Source: UBA2163 sp964575575
Lineage (GTDB): Bacteria; Patescibacteriota; Minisyncoccia; Phycocordibacterales; UBA2163
Assembly: GCA_964575575.1 (NCBI GenBank)
Contig: CAZNQQ010000024.1
Span: 1 to 5,727 of the forward strand
Reading direction: 5' to 3'
Length of the DNA: 5,727 nt
In this document: in pieces, positions 4,748 to 5,727 of the stretch
How the letters are laid out: every line of letters begins with the position of its first letter
How positions within the stretch are numbered: the first letter of the stretch is position 1
Notes under the pieces: generated by a model
Databases searched by the model: none
Told to the model about the DNA's origin: nothing
What the model saw: the letters and a program-made list of their open reading frames with translations, nothing else
Made by a program: the position numbers and the translations under genes

Positions 4748-5584
4748 ATGAAAATGGATTTAAAAGAAATAAAAACAATAGATTCTAAGAAAACTGGGCC
4801 CACAGTTACTATTATGGGCGGGATACATGGAAATGAGCCATGTGGTGTTAAGACTTTATTGCATCTAATAAAGAATCTTGAATTAATTTCAGGTAAAGTT
4901 CATCTTATTTTCGGGAATCCGAGAGCGATAGAAAAAAAAGTGCGATACATAGACATCAATCTTAATCGTGTATTTAGAGATGACAAAGATTTATCACAAA
5001 AAGAAAAGGGGTCGTATGAATACAGCCGTTCAAGAGAAATCATGCCGTATCTTATAGAGTCAGATATACTAATAGACCTTCACTCAATCTCTTCCAAAGA
5101 AACAAACCCTTTCGTTATTTGCAATGAAGACTCTTTAGATCTTGCAAAATATCTCCCAGTCTCAATCTGTTGTCATGGTTTTGACTCTATAGAGCCTGGA
5201 GCAACAGGATACTTTATGTATAAAAATAATAAAATGGGAGTATGTATAGAATGCGGTTTCCACGAGAAAGATGAGACTTTTCAGTTTGCCTTAAATAGTG
5301 TAAATATTCTTTTGAAAAAACTTGGTATGATAAAGAGCAATATTAATTATAAAGTTAATAAAAATCAAAAAATACTAAGAGCAGATCACATATACAAGAC
5401 AAAAACTGACAAGTTCAGAATTGCGAAGAAATTTAAAAATTTTGAACCTGTAATTACTGGTCAGCATATCGCAACAGATGGCAATGAAAAAATATTCTCT
5501 GATTACGACCAGTACATAATCTTTGCTGATGATCGCGATGAAGTTGGAGCGGAAGGATTTATATATCTTAGAGGCATTTCTTAA
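4748..5584 (+). CDS. Succinylglutamate desuccinylase/aspartoacylase (AstE/AspA) family zinc amidohydrolase
   Basis: Proteins of this M14-like family hydrolyse the amide of N-acyl amino acids such as N-succinylglutamate or N-acetylaspartate; some relatives are carboxypeptidases. The 278-residue product has GGIHGNEPCG (24-33), with His27 and Glu30 as zinc ligands, and DLHS with His112 as the third. Arg59 in GNPRAI and NLNRVF (71-76) fit substrate-carboxylate binding. IECGFHE (167-173) has Glu168 at the position of the catalytic base. Residues after about 200 form the smaller C-terminal beta domain. All catalytic residues are intact. There is no signal peptide. An ATG two codons later is an alternative start. 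None of the other arginine-succinyltransferase pathway genes are present, so the name astE is not justified. Pairing with the GCS2 ligase suggests breakdown or editing of the ligase product, or peptide salvage. Confidence 0.87.
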   Translation: MKMDLKEIKTIDSKKTGPTVTIMGGIHGNEPCGVKTLLHLIKNLELISGKVHLIFGNPRAIEKKVRYIDINLNRVFRDDKDLSQKEKGSYEYSRSREIMPYLIESDILIDLHSISSKETNPFVICNEDSLDLAKYLPVSICCHGFDSIEPGATGYFMYKNNKMGVCIECGFHEKDETFQFALNSVNILLKKLGMIKSNINYKVNKNQKILRADHIYKTKTDKFRIAKKFKNFEPVITGQHIATDGNEKIFSDYDQYIIFADDRDEVGAEGFIYLRGIS

Positions 5585-5598
5585 TTTTTGCCTAAATA

Positions 5599-5627
5599 TT
5601 GATAAAAACTAAACTATATTGTATTAT
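5599..5627 (+). promoter_or_regulatory. Probable promoter of the gene at the right edge
   Basis: TTGATA (5599-5604) and TATTAT (5622-5627) are separated by the ideal 17 bases, each one base from consensus, with a TG just before the -10. Transcription would begin near 5634, giving a leader of about 65 bases. No terminator for the AstE-like gene is visible in the 114-base gap, so readthrough may also contribute. Confidence 0.55.
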
Positions 5628-5686
5628 TGCAGTTGATTTAAGATCTTTACAGTTATTAATATTTTTAAGAATCTAAGGGGAGGAAT

Positions 5687-5693
5687 AAGGAGG
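5687..5693 (+). promoter_or_regulatory. Perfect Shine-Dalgarno site of the gene at the right edge
   Basis: AAGGAGG ends five bases before the ATG at 5699. A second purine-rich run, GGGGAGG, lies about ten bases further upstream. This is the strongest ribosome binding site in the window and suggests a highly translated gene. Confidence 0.85.
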
Positions 5694-5698
5694 TCATT

Positions 5699-5727
5699 AT
5701 GAACAAAAATGTTGTTAAGTTTTTTTG
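5699..5727 (+). CDS. Start of an unidentified gene, cut by the window edge
   Basis: Only nine codons are visible, MNKNVVKFF, then the window ends mid-codon. The start is well supported by the perfect SD five bases upstream and a plausible promoter about 70 bases away. The Lys and Asn residues followed by hydrophobic ones could be the beginning of a signal peptide or membrane anchor, but nine residues cannot show this. Function cannot be assigned. Confidence 0.7.

Overview
This AT-rich window most likely comes from a Patescibacteria/CPR genome, probably Parcubacteria-like. Three things point that way: compact genes with little spacing, several starts without a Shine-Dalgarno (SD) site, and a CCTGCC-type palindrome translated inside a housekeeping gene, as I recall from such genomes. 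The lineage is inferred from these traits, not from a marker phylogeny. All seven complete genes end in TAA. No tRNA, rRNA, CRISPR array, integrase or transposase is visible.

Left third, minus strand. A class II Fic protein with a C-terminal helix-turn-helix (33-977) lies directly downstream of rsmA/ksgA, the 16S rRNA dimethyladenosine transferase gene (1013-1801). The last helix of RsmA is encoded twice: inside rsmA (1053-1086) and again just beyond the fic stop (1-34). The copies match at 32 of 34 bases, and both differences are synonymous in the rsmA frame. The fic unit therefore looks like a roughly 1 kb insertion at the rsmA 3' end that brought a replacement end for the gene.

Middle. 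A cytosolic HExxH zinc metallopeptidase (1849-2487, plus) is divergent from rsmA. It converges on a two-gene minus-strand operon: gene A (3039-3707), a second HExxH protein, and gene B (2520-3038), with Cys/His motifs suggesting an NlpC/P60-like papain fold. Just beyond gene B lies a diverged fragment of a second gene A start (2476-2520), which also encodes, on the opposite strand, the last three residues and stop codon of the metallopeptidase. This looks like a truncated A-B-A' array and a rearrangement junction.

Right third, plus strand. A near-consensus promoter and strong SD drive a short GCS2-type carboxylate-amine ligase (3891-4661). After a strong hairpin comes an AstE/aspartoacylase-type zinc amidohydrolase (4748-5584). 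One family forms amide bonds to amino acids and the other cleaves N-acyl amino acids, so they may make and break the same compound or salvage peptides. A last gene starts at 5699 behind a perfect SD and runs off the window.

Start signals fall into two classes. rsmA, the metallopeptidase, gene A and the AstE-like gene have a -10-like box 6-10 bases before ATG and no SD, suggesting leaderless mRNAs. The ligase and the last gene have conventional leaders with SDs.
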